Shown piece after piece: positions 8,430 through 17,876 of a stretch of DNA of 64,000 nucleotides; within the stretch, counting starts at the first letter, position 1, and each line of letters starts with the position of its first letter. A program made the translations under genes and the position numbers. The stretch is taken from contig CAVVGK010000008.1 in assembly GCA_963747755.1 (NCBI GenBank), positions 62,001 to 126,000 of the forward strand, read 5' to 3'. The notes under the pieces were generated by a model. It ran no database searches, was not told the origin of the DNA, and saw only the letters and a list, made by a program, of their open reading frames with translations. Origin of the DNA: DATFVA01 sp963747755. GTDB taxonomy: Bacteria > Bacteroidota > Ignavibacteria > Ignavibacteriales > Ignavibacteriaceae.

Positions 8430-8909
8430 ATGAAATTCAGTACCCAGGAAGAATATGGCTTACGATGTTTGATAAGGATAGCTAAATCCAAATCTCCAAA
8501 CGGATTAACTATCCCTGAAATCAGCGAGCTGGAGGGATTATCCACAGCGCATGTAGGTAAGCTGCTGCGTATTCTCAGGCTGGGTGAATTTATTGAAAGC
8601 AGCAGGGGGCAAACTGGCGGTTATAAGCTTTCAAGGCCTCCGGACGAGATTATTATTGGTGAGGCACTTGCGGCACTCGGCGGAAAACTCTATGAATCTT
8701 CTTTCTGCGACGTTCATTCCGGTATTCAGAATATCTGTACGAATTCGATCGATTGTTCAATCCGCTCTCTATGGAGCAAAGTACAATCACTGCTCGACAG
8801 CGTTCTGGATAAACTTACTCTGAAAGACCTCCTTGGTAATGAAGATGAAGTTTCATCAATCGTCACCGGCTTCACCCAGGAGATAAATCCTCTCCCCAAC
8901 GGTAATTAA
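8430..8909 (+). CDS. Rrf2-family transcriptional regulator with three cysteines (IscR/SufR-like)
   Basis: 159 residues. The Rrf2 winged-helix domain starts MKFSTQEEYGLRCLIRIA, with recognition region STAHVGKLLRILR and wing SSRGQTGGYKLSRP. C93, C103 and C109 (in FCDVH, NICTN and DCSIR) are placed like the cluster ligands of IscR-type regulators, so it may sense Fe-S status. Its position at the end of the suf locus makes the suf promoter the obvious target, with the dyad at 2079-2101 as a candidate site. The last 4 bases overlap the convergent peptidase gene. Autoregulation through the 8375-8404 dyad is also possible. Confidence 0.88.
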   Translation: MKFSTQEEYGLRCLIRIAKSKSPNGLTIPEISELEGLSTAHVGKLLRILRLGEFIESSRGQTGGYKLSRPPDEIIIGEALAALGGKLYESSFCDVHSGIQNICTNSIDCSIRSLWSKVQSLLDSVLDKLTLKDLLGNEDEVSSIVTGFTQEINPLPNGN

Positions 8910-10399
8910 TAAGCTTTTATAACCCTGATGATCGGGTAATACTCCCCTTCCTTAATCCAGCTCTTATACTCATCGTATACAATTATACCTATCATACTCT
9001 GCGGCTCAAGTCCCAGTATAAGCATATTGCTATTAAGCTGATTAATGGGTACATAGTAATACTTACTCTCGTCAATATCAGATGATACTTCGGTTTTTAT
9101 AACTGCATCGGGCAGCATTAGCTCTTCAAGATAAACAGAGTCGATTTTCTCCACATAGTATTTCTGAAATTTATCGTTCCTTCCTTTGGTATAGGGTGCG
9201 AACTCAACGCCATGATCTTTTAACATCGATATAAGTGAAGAAGAATCTTCTGGGACAAGATATCCCGCCGGTTTCTTTACTGTTAAAACAGGAGTTACAA
9301 AAGAATGATATTCTTCGGCAATCACTAAAGTATCTTTTCCTGAATTAACCGATTTTAATTTCAGCTTAAGGCTGCTGTCTGCACCAACATGCTCCATTCT
9401 GATAGCTGTATTTTCCCCCTCCTTTGACTGTCTAAGCTTGTTTCTTCCATCTCGTACAAGTCTTTCAACCAATGGGTTATCTACGATAAAACTGATGAAT
9501 GCTTCCATTGCGGTTTTTTGTCCTTCGGCCCTCTGCTTAATATCATCAAGATAAGCATCTTTTCCGTTTAGCCCTTCAAGTATAAAAGAAAACGAATTTA
9601 ATATCCCGAAACTCTGCCTCCCGTCATTTATATCAACTGTGCTGTGTCTGAAGCGGCTTACTCCGGGAGGACCCCCGAGTATATAATTATTAAAAGTGAA
9701 TCCCCTCTCATTTAGATAATGTGCTGCGTAAGGAAAGAAAACCTTGTTTGAATACTCCCTGATCTTTGCAGAAACATTTATGTTAGTTACTGCCCCGAAC
9801 TGCTCATCAAAATTCTTAACGTACCCGTATTGATTCCATTCATCATCGTAAGGGTAATATTCATGCACATCAAGGGTTGCCTGAGGGAGATATTTGTTGA
9901 ATAGTCTGTGCAAACCAGTTACTTCCGGTTGAGTCAGTATGAGATGATTTCTGTTCAGGTCCGCTCCGTTCCCGTTTCTTCTCTCATTAACCGCCGCCCC
10001 GTCAGGATTCATCTGAGGTAAAAGCAGCAAATCAGCTTTTTTGAGGAATCCATCAAATTCTCCCGTTACAATATCTTCCAGCAGCAGTAAAGCACCTTCT
10101 TTGCCTGATTGTTCATTTCCATGCTGCTGCGCGAAAATTAAAATTCTGGTCTTCAGAGAATCTTCTCCGAATTCGCCGGATGATGATATAAATAACACAG
10201 GCACTTTCCGTCCCTTAACGGATTCCGCAATATAATCAAGCTTTATTCTTTTATCTTTTCCGGCCGCATCCTCAAGGTAGGATATCATTTGAGAGTATGA
10301 TGACAGACTGTCATATTTATTTTCTTCCATCGGGGTAGGTAATTTCTGTGGGAATATCAACACTGTCCCGAGTATAAAGTACACAATTACATATTTCAT
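8906..10399 (-). CDS. Secreted M14-family zinc carboxypeptidase
   Basis: 497 residues with an N-terminal signal peptide (1-17). The M14 zinc ligands are H93 and E96 in FAQQHGNEQSG and H179 in LDVHEYYPYD; DLNRN (147-151) supplies the substrate-binding Asn-Arg pair, and FILEGLNG carries the expected catalytic glutamate. The domain covers about residues 30-320, followed by a C-terminal part without recognised motifs. Expected to cleave C-terminal residues or peptide amides outside the cytoplasm. Its start overlaps the end of the enolase-superfamily gene by 4 bases, so the two are translationally coupled. The pairing recalls E. coli ycjG-mpaA, but MpaA is shorter and cytoplasmic. Confidence 0.88.
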   Translation of the reverse strand: MKYVIVYFILGTVLIFPQKLPTPMEENKYDSLSSYSQMISYLEDAAGKDKRIKLDYIAESVKGRKVPVLFISSSGEFGEDSLKTRILIFAQQHGNEQSGKEGALLLLEDIVTGEFDGFLKKADLLLLPQMNPDGAAVNERRNGNGADLNRNHLILTQPEVTGLHRLFNKYLPQATLDVHEYYPYDDEWNQYGYVKNFDEQFGAVTNINVSAKIREYSNKVFFPYAAHYLNERGFTFNNYILGGPPGVSRFRHSTVDINDGRQSFGILNSFSFILEGLNGKDAYLDDIKQRAEGQKTAMEAFISFIVDNPLVERLVRDGRNKLRQSKEGENTAIRMEHVGADSSLKLKLKSVNSGKDTLVIAEEYHSFVTPVLTVKKPAGYLVPEDSSSLISMLKDHGVEFAPYTKGRNDKFQKYYVEKIDSVYLEELMLPDAVIKTEVSSDIDESKYYYVPINQLNSNMLILGLEPQSMIGIIVYDEYKSWIKEGEYYPIIRVIKAY

Positions 10400-11520
10400 T
10401 GATATATTCCTTTTTCCGCAGTTGAATATTTCCTGATAGTGATTGTTTCAAGAAAGTCCTCATCAACAATTGCTCCGCACCCCGGAAGTTCCGGTACATC
10501 AAGGGTTCCGTCGTAATTAAGTTTGAATGGATTGAGCACAATGTCTCTTTCAAAGTAACGGTCATTTGTACTAATATCACCGGGAAGTGTGAAACCGGGA
10601 AGTGACGCCAGCGCCGCGTTGAATGTCCTCCCTATACCAGTTTCAAGCATTCCACCGCACCAAACAGGCACCGAATTCGCCACGCACAGGTCATGAATCT
10701 TCCGGGCCTCGGTTAATCCACCCACACGTGACGGTTTAATGTTTATGTTTCTGCAGGCATCAATCTCAAGTGCAAAAGCTGCATGTTGAGGTGAGGTGAT
10801 GCTCTCATCAAGACAGACCGGAGTATTTATTATTTTCTGAAGTTTTGAATGCTGGTAAATGTCGTCGTGTGCAAGCGGCTGTTCTATAAGCAGCAGATCA
10901 TAATCATCAAGTTTCTTTAACTGTTCTGAATCCTCCAGACTGTAGATGCTATTCGCATCGACCTGGAAGAAGATATGTGGGAAATTTTTCCTGATGGCTT
11001 TAACAGGATCAATATCATATCCGGGTTTTATTTTTATTTTTATTCTTTGATATCCTTCTTTAAGATAACCTTCAACGACCTCAAGGAGCGTGTACAGATT
11101 TTTCTGTATACCGATACTGACGCCGACAGGTATAAATTTTCTATCTCCTCCCAGCAAAGCCGATAAACTTATACCTGCTTCTTTGGCCGCTATGTCCCAG
11201 ACGGCAAATTCCAGTGCCGTTTTCGCTATTTTATTTCCGCGGACAGGGTCAAATAAAGCGGCAACCTGTTCAGGATGCATTATTTCTTTATCCAACAGAA
11301 TCGGTATCAGAAAATCTTTCTGTATCGACCAGGCAGTATCCGTAGTTTCTTCATTATACCAGGGTTCTTTCCCTGCCGGTGATTCACCCCAGCCGATTAG
11401 TCCTCCCGAGTAAATTTTGGCAATTATTCCGTAATTACCGTCTTCAACCCATCCGCTGGTTTCAAATGGTTTTTTGTAAGGAAGAAAAATCTGCCGTAAT
11501 TCTATTCTTTCAATTTTCAC
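10396..11520 (-). CDS. Enolase-superfamily o-succinylbenzoate synthase / N-succinylamino acid racemase
   Basis: 374 residues, GTG start at 11520. The muconate-lactonizing subgroup residues are all present: K163-x-K165 in RIKIKIKPG, metal ligands D188 (VDAN), E213 (LIEQP) and D238 (LDES), and K262 in NIKPSRVGG. WCGGMLETGIGR (287-298) is typical of the OSBS/NSAR family and not of dipeptide epimerases. It is either MenC (menaquinone biosynthesis) or a racemase of N-succinyl amino acids. No other men genes are in the window, and the neighbours are peptidases, which favours an amino-acid role but does not prove it. It lies 59 nt after the PorV-like gene. Confidence 0.82.
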   Translation of the reverse strand: MKIERIELRQIFLPYKKPFETSGWVEDGNYGIIAKIYSGGLIGWGESPAGKEPWYNEETTDTAWSIQKDFLIPILLDKEIMHPEQVAALFDPVRGNKIAKTALEFAVWDIAAKEAGISLSALLGGDRKFIPVGVSIGIQKNLYTLLEVVEGYLKEGYQRIKIKIKPGYDIDPVKAIRKNFPHIFFQVDANSIYSLEDSEQLKKLDDYDLLLIEQPLAHDDIYQHSKLQKIINTPVCLDESITSPQHAAFALEIDACRNINIKPSRVGGLTEARKIHDLCVANSVPVWCGGMLETGIGRTFNAALASLPGFTLPGDISTNDRYFERDIVLNPFKLNYDGTLDVPELPGCGAIVDEDFLETITIRKYSTAEKGIYQ

Positions 11521-11579
11521 TTTGTTAAAGTAAATCCTTTTGATTCAATCCTGTATATTGCACAAACAAATCCCCGGGC

Positions 11580-12575
11580 TTAAAAACTTACACCTACTGT
11601 AATTCGATGTACACTTGGTAAGATATCAAAGAGCGCATATGCATAATCAAAATAGACGCTACTTCCTGAGAAAGGAACATTTGCACCGGCACCAAACGTA
11701 AAATCCTCATCATCGTAATTAAACTTATAACCTGTCCTCAGGTACAGCCTGTCAAAGAAGGATAATTCAGTTCCGAAATGAAGTCTTTCGTTGTTATCAT
11801 TGGGATGCACTGCATCAATGCCGCCTCTTATTTTCATAAAATCAGCTGAGTAAATATCGAACCCTACTCCCACCTGGAAATTAAGTGGAAGCGGATATGT
11901 ATCTGTCTTTAACGACGCGGGCGCCAGTCGACTGCTGGGATAGTTATCATCTTTGTTATAAACAATGTCAAGGTCGGGACCCTCGAACTGAAGCTCACCT
12001 CCAAAATTAGCCATGCTCATAGCAATCGTCAGGTTCTGAAAATCCAGGCGGTATTGCGTACCAATATCGAAAGCGAATCCTGATGCTGTCTCATTCCATA
12101 TCCTTTGCGAAACATATTTCACAGTTACACCCACTCCGAATCTGTCGGTAAGATATTTTGCATAGCTTAATCCAAGGGCAAGATCTCCGGCGTCAAAAAA
12201 TCTGCCTGTGCCGTTTGGATTTTCTTCCGTAGTAATCTCCATTTCACCTGTGGTAAAGGATATAAGACTTAAAGCTACAGCACCTGCATCCTGCATATTA
12301 TAAACAACCACCGCTGCATTCAGATCAAAAAGATCAAACCAGTTCATATATGAAAACTGAGCCTCCACAGAATTTACTTTAACAATTCCTGCAGGATTCC
12401 AGAATACGGATGAGGCATCTCCCGTCAATCCGACAACGGCCCCGCCCATTGCTGTTTCTCTTGCGCCGATGGGTATCTGCAGGAACTGGGCGCCTGATGT
12501 ACCGAGGTTTGCATTCTGTGCGAACGTAATTCCTGACAGCAGAACTAATGATAAGACTGTAATTATTTTTTTCAT
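11580..12575 (-). CDS. PorV/PorQ-family outer-membrane protein
   Basis: 331 residues from the ATG at 12575, which follows GGGAG; an upstream in-frame ATG at 12587 would itself contain that site. A signal peptide (MKKIITVLSLVLLSGITFAQ) precedes the family block FLQIPIGARETAMGGAVVGL and the FWNPAGI motif. The remainder alternates short beta strands, as expected for a FadL-like 14-strand barrel. PorV acts in type IX secretion as a shuttle for secreted proteins. It lies directly downstream of a T9SS-type surface protein and a TonB receptor, which suggests a specialised partner rather than the general PorV. Confidence 0.85.
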   Translation of the reverse strand: MKKIITVLSLVLLSGITFAQNANLGTSGAQFLQIPIGARETAMGGAVVGLTGDASSVFWNPAGIVKVNSVEAQFSYMNWFDLFDLNAAVVVYNMQDAGAVALSLISFTTGEMEITTEENPNGTGRFFDAGDLALGLSYAKYLTDRFGVGVTVKYVSQRIWNETASGFAFDIGTQYRLDFQNLTIAMSMANFGGELQFEGPDLDIVYNKDDNYPSSRLAPASLKTDTYPLPLNFQVGVGFDIYSADFMKIRGGIDAVHPNDNNERLHFGTELSFFDRLYLRTGYKFNYDDEDFTFGAGANVPFSGSSVYFDYAYALFDILPSVHRITVGVSF

Positions 12576-12605
12576 ATAAACTCCCATAGTATTACCTGCT
12601 GTATT

Positions 12606-15353
12606 TTATTTAATTACAGCAAACCGGTCTTTGAATTCTGACCCGGCTGATTTTACCACATAAATGTAAACACCGGCGGCTATCTCTCTACCGCTCTCGG
12701 TTCTTAAATCCCACACTTCGGTTCCATTTGAAGAATTGTGATGAAGAGTTTTTACCAGGTCTGCGCTCACCGAGAATATATAAATGGTACATTCGGGAGG
12801 TAGATTTATAAACTGCAGCTGCCGCAGCGGCTCTCTCCGTAATTCTCCATATTCTCTTTCATAAAGACTGGAAACCAGGTAAGGATTGGGGACAACCTTA
12901 ATGCTGTTTATCTTTTCCGCTACAACGGATGGCAGGGTTACTGCATCTTTAATTTTAAAACTATATTTGTCCCGAATGTCCGGAAGAACGGGCGCAAGGG
13001 TCTTCACTGAAAAAATATTTCCGGCATCCGGCGGATCATCAGAAGGAAAGGTCACCTTACCCTCTACCCCTGCAAATTCAAAGGTATCAAGGTTGTAAAG
13101 TGAATCGGCTGTAAGGACGGTATCCATCGCAGAATTTTTAACCAGAATGGAAATGAATCCGTCCTTTCCGTTCATACCATTCCCGGTAATGGATACAAGA
13201 TATAGGTCATCCGTGATTAGAGTATCTGCTGATACTGAAAACTGCATATCGATATTATCTGTCCCGCCGACCCTGGATACTTCCTGTATGAGATCAGGCT
13301 GAACAAGACTGAACCTGACACCGTCAATCGTAGCCTGTTCCTGACCTATACTGAATGGCCTGGGATACACAACGGTATCCTGGTTATTACGGATAATGTA
13401 CACAGAATAATTTATTGAAATCAGATCACCGGATTCCGGCAGTTTTTCCGGGGGCGCTGAGGGATCGTCTGAGAGTATTGCTTTCACACCATATCCCGGA
13501 AAATCAATCGGTCTCCCGCCAGGAGGATAATTATAACCTTCCCTGCCGATAATTTCACCTGTAGTAAGGTTCACAACATTATAAGCGGAAGGTGATGTGA
13601 ACTGAATACCCAGTTTATAGGGCGTTGTCATCGCGGTATCGGTTATCTGCAGACTAACGGAAGTTTCCAGATCACCTTTATCTTTTCGGATTGTGTAAAG
13701 GAAACCTGCTGTGTAAGAATTTCCAGCCAGCCCTCCTGAATCGATCGGATCAACTTTAAAAACATAATTTGATTCGCCGGAAGTTTTTTGAATATCGTAC
13801 GATGATACCGGCTCGCGGCCTATTGCATCCGATCTAGGTGTTAGAGAAATGGTATTAAGTGACTCTAGTGTATTACCGATGGGACTTTCCAGACTTTCGA
13901 TATTTGCATCTCCCCTATCGTACGATGTAATTGAATACCAGTATTCAAATCCGTTTATAACTGTGGTATCTGTATACGTGTATTGAAGTCCCGTATTCTG
14001 TCCCTGGCTATTGACGATGTCGAAGTCAGCAATCTTATTCCAGTTAGCACCCTGGTCCTGGCTGCGGTAAATCCTGTATCCTTCAAAATCATATTCTCCC
14101 GTAAATTTATCCTGTGATCTTTCCGCAGCATCATCCCAGAATAGTATTGATTTAAAGTCACCCGCTGTACCATAAAGTAGAGGACGTGCAGGAGGCTTGG
14201 GAAGTTCGAAGTTTGCGTCTACAGTACTCTGTGCCTGGTCTGTGACATCGAGAATTTCCTGCAGCGTTTCACCGGCCACCAGTGCCGTTATGAATGTAAG
14301 GGTATCGCCCGCATTAAGATTATATGGGCCGGAGGATATGTTTCCAAGTATATCCATCCCTGAAGCTGGAATTGTACCCGGGTCGTCGATATGAATGGAT
14401 GTATTATTTCCGGGGTGAAAATACCTGGGCCCGATTGATGAGTTGTACAAACTCTGTGCACTCGACATAATGCCGTACTGAACTGTATCAATATCAAGGT
14501 CATCATCATAAAGATTATAATGCATATCAGTTATCCCGGGTTCAACACCGTTAACTTCAGGGGTTTTCAAAAATGCAACGCCGAAGTAACCCGTTTTGCC
14601 GCCCGGCCATTCGTTCGAAAGTCCGTCATCAAAGAAGTAAACAACATTTTTCTCAGCATTATAATCGAGTTTGTCATCCCCATATTCAGGATCACCGCCG
14701 CTCACATTGCCTACATCAATGTCGCTATAGAGATCAAAATAGACGCCTGAATAATTATTCTGACTAACATTAATTACCTGGAATTTATAGAAGATGATGT
14801 TCTTCGCAAAAGTTACGCCGAATGCATAACCCGTTTGGGCTACCAGGATACCCAGGACGCTTTTTGTATTGTTGCTGTCACTGTATACACAGTAGCTGTC
14901 CTGGTCGGAAATAATAAGCGGATTACCATCAGCATCTTTAATGGGCCAGCCAAGCTGAGGATCCCACGTTTGCGGGTTGTCGCTGAATGCTATCTGAGCC
15001 AGCTCTTTATTGTGATAACCTCCCACGGCCTCCCATTCCTCGTCTGTTGTGTATCTTCCCTGGATAACATTTCCGGGTATTCCTACCATCGGATTTATCC
15101 TGTAGATGTAGTGCTTCGTGCTATTAATGGGAAACTCGCCGGAAGGACCTTCTGTTATACGCCTGGGATAAAGCTTCCCCCTGTTCTCAAAAAAGAGTCC
15201 TATATTGCTCGCATTGTGTGTGCCGGCGGCTCTGTCATCAATACCAAGTACTTTATCGAAGGCTGAACGATATGAATCCTTCTCTTTTTCCTGGGCTTTG
15301 ATAAAGGAAAATAAAATAATGACTGCCAGTAAAGTATTAAGAAATGTTTTCAT
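12606..15353 (-). CDS. Large secreted surface protein with fibronectin III-like region and T9SS-type C-terminus
   Basis: 915 residues with a signal peptide (1-20, ending SFIKAQ). The N-terminal 380 residues are rich in Tyr, Asp, Asn and Gly and are not recognised. Around 385-480 is a fibronectin III-like region (YGTAGDFKSILFWDDAAE, then EGYRIYRS and YTDTTV). The last 80 residues (SIKVVPNPYL to GVYIYVVKSAG and the terminal FAVIK) have the pattern of a type IX sorting domain. It should be exported through T9SS and kept at the cell surface. It lies 22 nt after the TonB receptor gene and 30 nt before the PorV-like start, forming a three-gene set that may play the part SusD plays for SusC. The ligand is unknown. 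Confidence 0.72.
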   Translation of the reverse strand: MKTFLNTLLAVIILFSFIKAQEKEKDSYRSAFDKVLGIDDRAAGTHNASNIGLFFENRGKLYPRRITEGPSGEFPINSTKHYIYRINPMVGIPGNVIQGRYTTDEEWEAVGGYHNKELAQIAFSDNPQTWDPQLGWPIKDADGNPLIISDQDSYCVYSDSNNTKSVLGILVAQTGYAFGVTFAKNIIFYKFQVINVSQNNYSGVYFDLYSDIDVGNVSGGDPEYGDDKLDYNAEKNVVYFFDDGLSNEWPGGKTGYFGVAFLKTPEVNGVEPGITDMHYNLYDDDLDIDTVQYGIMSSAQSLYNSSIGPRYFHPGNNTSIHIDDPGTIPASGMDILGNISSGPYNLNAGDTLTFITALVAGETLQEILDVTDQAQSTVDANFELPKPPARPLLYGTAGDFKSILFWDDAAERSQDKFTGEYDFEGYRIYRSQDQGANWNKIADFDIVNSQGQNTGLQYTYTDTTVINGFEYWYSITSYDRGDANIESLESPIGNTLESLNTISLTPRSDAIGREPVSSYDIQKTSGESNYVFKVDPIDSGGLAGNSYTAGFLYTIRKDKGDLETSVSLQITDTAMTTPYKLGIQFTSPSAYNVVNLTTGEIIGREGYNYPPGGRPIDFPGYGVKAILSDDPSAPPEKLPESGDLISINYSVYIIRNNQDTVVYPRPFSIGQEQATIDGVRFSLVQPDLIQEVSRVGGTDNIDMQFSVSADTLITDDLYLVSITGNGMNGKDGFISILVKNSAMDTVLTADSLYNLDTFEFAGVEGKVTFPSDDPPDAGNIFSVKTLAPVLPDIRDKYSFKIKDAVTLPSVVAEKINSIKVVPNPYLVSSLYEREYGELRREPLRQLQFINLPPECTIYIFSVSADLVKTLHHNSSNGTEVWDLRTESGREIAAGVYIYVVKSAGSEFKDRFAVIK

Positions 15354-15375
15354 AGTTTTTTAGAATTACTATTGT

Positions 15376-17829
15376 TCAAAATTTAAATGTGGCTCCCAGT
15401 CTGATAGATCTGGGGGGACCAAAGTTTGATGGATCACGCATATATTCCGGTGAATAATTGCCTTCGAAAGTGAAGTTAGGATCACCCGTATCACCATATA
15501 CATAGAGTACATTCCTGTGATCTGTCAGGTTAAGGATCTCAGCAAATATTCTTATTGTATAGCTGTTCACAATCGGAAATTCTTTACCTATCATCAGATC
15601 GATAGTATAAGTAGCAGGCATACGAAGCGAGTTTCTTTCAACGAAACCAATGTCCCTGCCGCTGGGGGTATAAGGATAACCGGAAGCTGCTCTCGCTATT
15701 ACGCTGATATCCATTCTCTCCATCAGGCGGCTGCCGAAGAAGGAAGGTCCTTCATCCGGCGGGATCGTTAGAGTACCCGAAAGGTTGAATACATGAGTTT
15801 TATCGAAGTCCAGATAGTAGAGCTGGGTCGATTCCTGAGTGCCGGGATACTGCTCGGTTTCAGATGAGGCACTTCCCTTTGAAACAGAATATGTGTATGT
15901 AAGTCCTCCCGAGAAATATCTGTCGGGCCTGATATCAAGATTTATTTCAAACCCTTTAACATTTGCGTAATCCTCATTCACATAGAGCGTGTAGCCTGTA
16001 TACCTGCCGTCGACATAGGGGAAAAAGTAGCGTGTGCCTATAAGTCCCGTTATATCTTTATAATATGCCGTAATATCTATCGCAATCCTGTCGCTGAACT
16101 GATTTGAAACTCCTACTTCGTAGGCAATCGTTCTTTCGGCATCCAGGTCCGCCTGCCCGAATAATGGTTCCCTTACGTTCAGATCGTACTGTTTGTTCTC
16201 GAAAAGGTACTGGTATTCCGGATTCTGAAAGAAATGTCCGTAGGCAAAATGGAGCTTAGTCCTATCGGAAATAGGATGAGCAATTCCGATTCTGGGGGAA
16301 AGCTGCGACCTTGGTTTTACTGTTTTCACAGAGGTAGGGTCAAGGGGAGTATTCCTGAATTTTGCATTTGCATTCAGGTAATCATACCTCAAACCAACGT
16401 TTATTATAAGATAGGGAAACTCAATCTTATCCTGAGCATAAACAGCCATCTCAAATGGATCGGTAGAATAATCATTAATATAAGGATAGTTGCGTGTCGG
16501 GTCGTATACATTGAAATATTTTAACTCGTGCTGCTTATAAGCAGCGCCGAATTTTACTTCATTTAACGAACCTATCTGCCATACAGCATCAAGCTTTGCA
16601 TCGGCGGTAACCGTGCGGCTGTCTCTTACTTCAACAGGATCTGCCTGTGAATAGAACTCATATCCTGTTCCTATATCAAAATAATGCCATTCAGTTGAAG
16701 GTATGTAATCAGCCGTATCTTTATCGATCCCCGAATAAAATCCCTGGTTGAAATATGAGAGCTTCAGATCATAGAAAAAGTTGTTAGTTATTGTATGGGT
16801 AAGAGTAAGAGCACTCTGCCAGCTGTCAGATCGTCTTCTTAGATATTGCTCTGGGATATACTTATAGCTGTGACTGTAGCCCTGACTCGCACCTATACTT
16901 CCCCGGTTCAGAAGTGAAATTTTCACTCCCTGGAATAAAGTTGCAGTAATCTTCGCCAATCCCGTTTTTTCCCGGTTATATCCGAATGGCAAATAATTTC
17001 CGCGGCGGTCGCTTTCTCCGGAAATGAAGAAATTAATCTGATTTGATATTATGGGCCCGCTCAGGCTTCCGTTTATCCTTGCTTCATGAAGGTCAGCATA
17101 TTTTTCCACTCCAAACTCACTTGTACGGTACTCAAGCTTTCCTGAAAAGTGATCGGAACCATCTCTGGTTACAATATTAACAACTCCGCTGAGAGCATTG
17201 CCGTATTCAGCATTGAATGTACCTGAAAGCAGGCTCATCTCCTGGATGGCATCATTGTTTATCTGAGTTGCTAGTCCTCCAAGCAAAGGATCCTGTACGT
17301 ACATACCGTCAACCAGGTAGGCTACTTCGTTAGACCTTCCTCCTCTGATGTGAAGATTTGAACCGCTGCCCACAACTCCTGCCTGTAGACTCAGAAGCTC
17401 GGTAAATGTGGAAACCGGAAGTGCCTCAATCTCTTCTCTGGTTAAAACAGATATTGAGCTTGTGAGGTCTTTCTGGATCATAGGTGTTTTTGCCGTTACC
17501 ACTACCTCACCTACTTCTATCGACTTTGGAGATAGTTCGACTGGAAGACTGGTAGTCTGATCTACAATTATTTTTACACCTTCAACAAGCACAGTTTCAT
17601 AACCAAGGTAGCTGACTCTCACATCGTAAGTACCGGGAGGAATATTCAGAATAATAAAATTACCGTCAGGATCGGAAGCACCGCCAATACTTGTACCATT
17701 AAAAAGGATATTGGCACCAGGCAGCGGTTCACCCGTTTGCGAGTCTGTAACCTTCCCTGTGAGCTTTCCGGTTGTTCCTGCAATTAGATGAATTTGAAAT
17801 AATAAAATAAGCAGTAAAAATTTTTTCAT
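15376..17829 (-). CDS. TonB-dependent outer-membrane receptor with carboxypeptidase-regulatory N-terminus
   Basis: 817 residues. A signal peptide (1-19) is followed by a CarboxypepD_reg-like beta-sandwich (about 22-92, GKVTDSQTGEPLPGANIL and PPGTYDVRVSYLGYE), a TonB plug (about 112-225, with LLSLQAGVVGSGSNLHIRGG and VAYLVDGMYV) and a long beta-barrel ending in FKF, the usual terminal aromatic. It should import a ligand with energy from TonB/ExbBD. GGAGGG lies just before the ATG. The gene follows the RpiR regulator after a 47-nt gap that holds a dyad. The substrate is not evident; neighbours point to peptides or amino-acid derivatives. Confidence 0.9.
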   Translation of the reverse strand: MKKFLLLILLFQIHLIAGTTGKLTGKVTDSQTGEPLPGANILFNGTSIGGASDPDGNFIILNIPPGTYDVRVSYLGYETVLVEGVKIIVDQTTSLPVELSPKSIEVGEVVVTAKTPMIQKDLTSSISVLTREEIEALPVSTFTELLSLQAGVVGSGSNLHIRGGRSNEVAYLVDGMYVQDPLLGGLATQINNDAIQEMSLLSGTFNAEYGNALSGVVNIVTRDGSDHFSGKLEYRTSEFGVEKYADLHEARINGSLSGPIISNQINFFISGESDRRGNYLPFGYNREKTGLAKITATLFQGVKISLLNRGSIGASQGYSHSYKYIPEQYLRRRSDSWQSALTLTHTITNNFFYDLKLSYFNQGFYSGIDKDTADYIPSTEWHYFDIGTGYEFYSQADPVEVRDSRTVTADAKLDAVWQIGSLNEVKFGAAYKQHELKYFNVYDPTRNYPYINDYSTDPFEMAVYAQDKIEFPYLIINVGLRYDYLNANAKFRNTPLDPTSVKTVKPRSQLSPRIGIAHPISDRTKLHFAYGHFFQNPEYQYLFENKQYDLNVREPLFGQADLDAERTIAYEVGVSNQFSDRIAIDITAYYKDITGLIGTRYFFPYVDGRYTGYTLYVNEDYANVKGFEINLDIRPDRYFSGGLTYTYSVSKGSASSETEQYPGTQESTQLYYLDFDKTHVFNLSGTLTIPPDEGPSFFGSRLMERMDISVIARAASGYPYTPSGRDIGFVERNSLRMPATYTIDLMIGKEFPIVNSYTIRIFAEILNLTDHRNVLYVYGDTGDPNFTFEGNYSPEYMRDPSNFGPPRSIRLGATFKF

Positions 17830-17847
17830 AATCCCTCCGGCTTCTTA

Positions 17848-17871
17848 TCCCGACAATATTATATATCGGGA
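17848..17871. promoter_or_regulatory. Dyad between rpiR-like gene and TonB receptor gene
   Basis: TCCCGA (17848-17853) and TCGGGA (17866-17871) are inverted arms around 12 AT-rich nt in the short gap before the TonB receptor start. It could be the operator of the neighbouring RpiR regulator or a small hairpin in the message. Confidence 0.35.
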
Positions 17872-17876
17872 AAACC

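Noticed and set aside
14835..15266. 143-residue open frame on the plus strand
   Set aside because: It is antisense to the 915-aa secreted protein, has no ribosome site and a biased composition typical of shadow frames.
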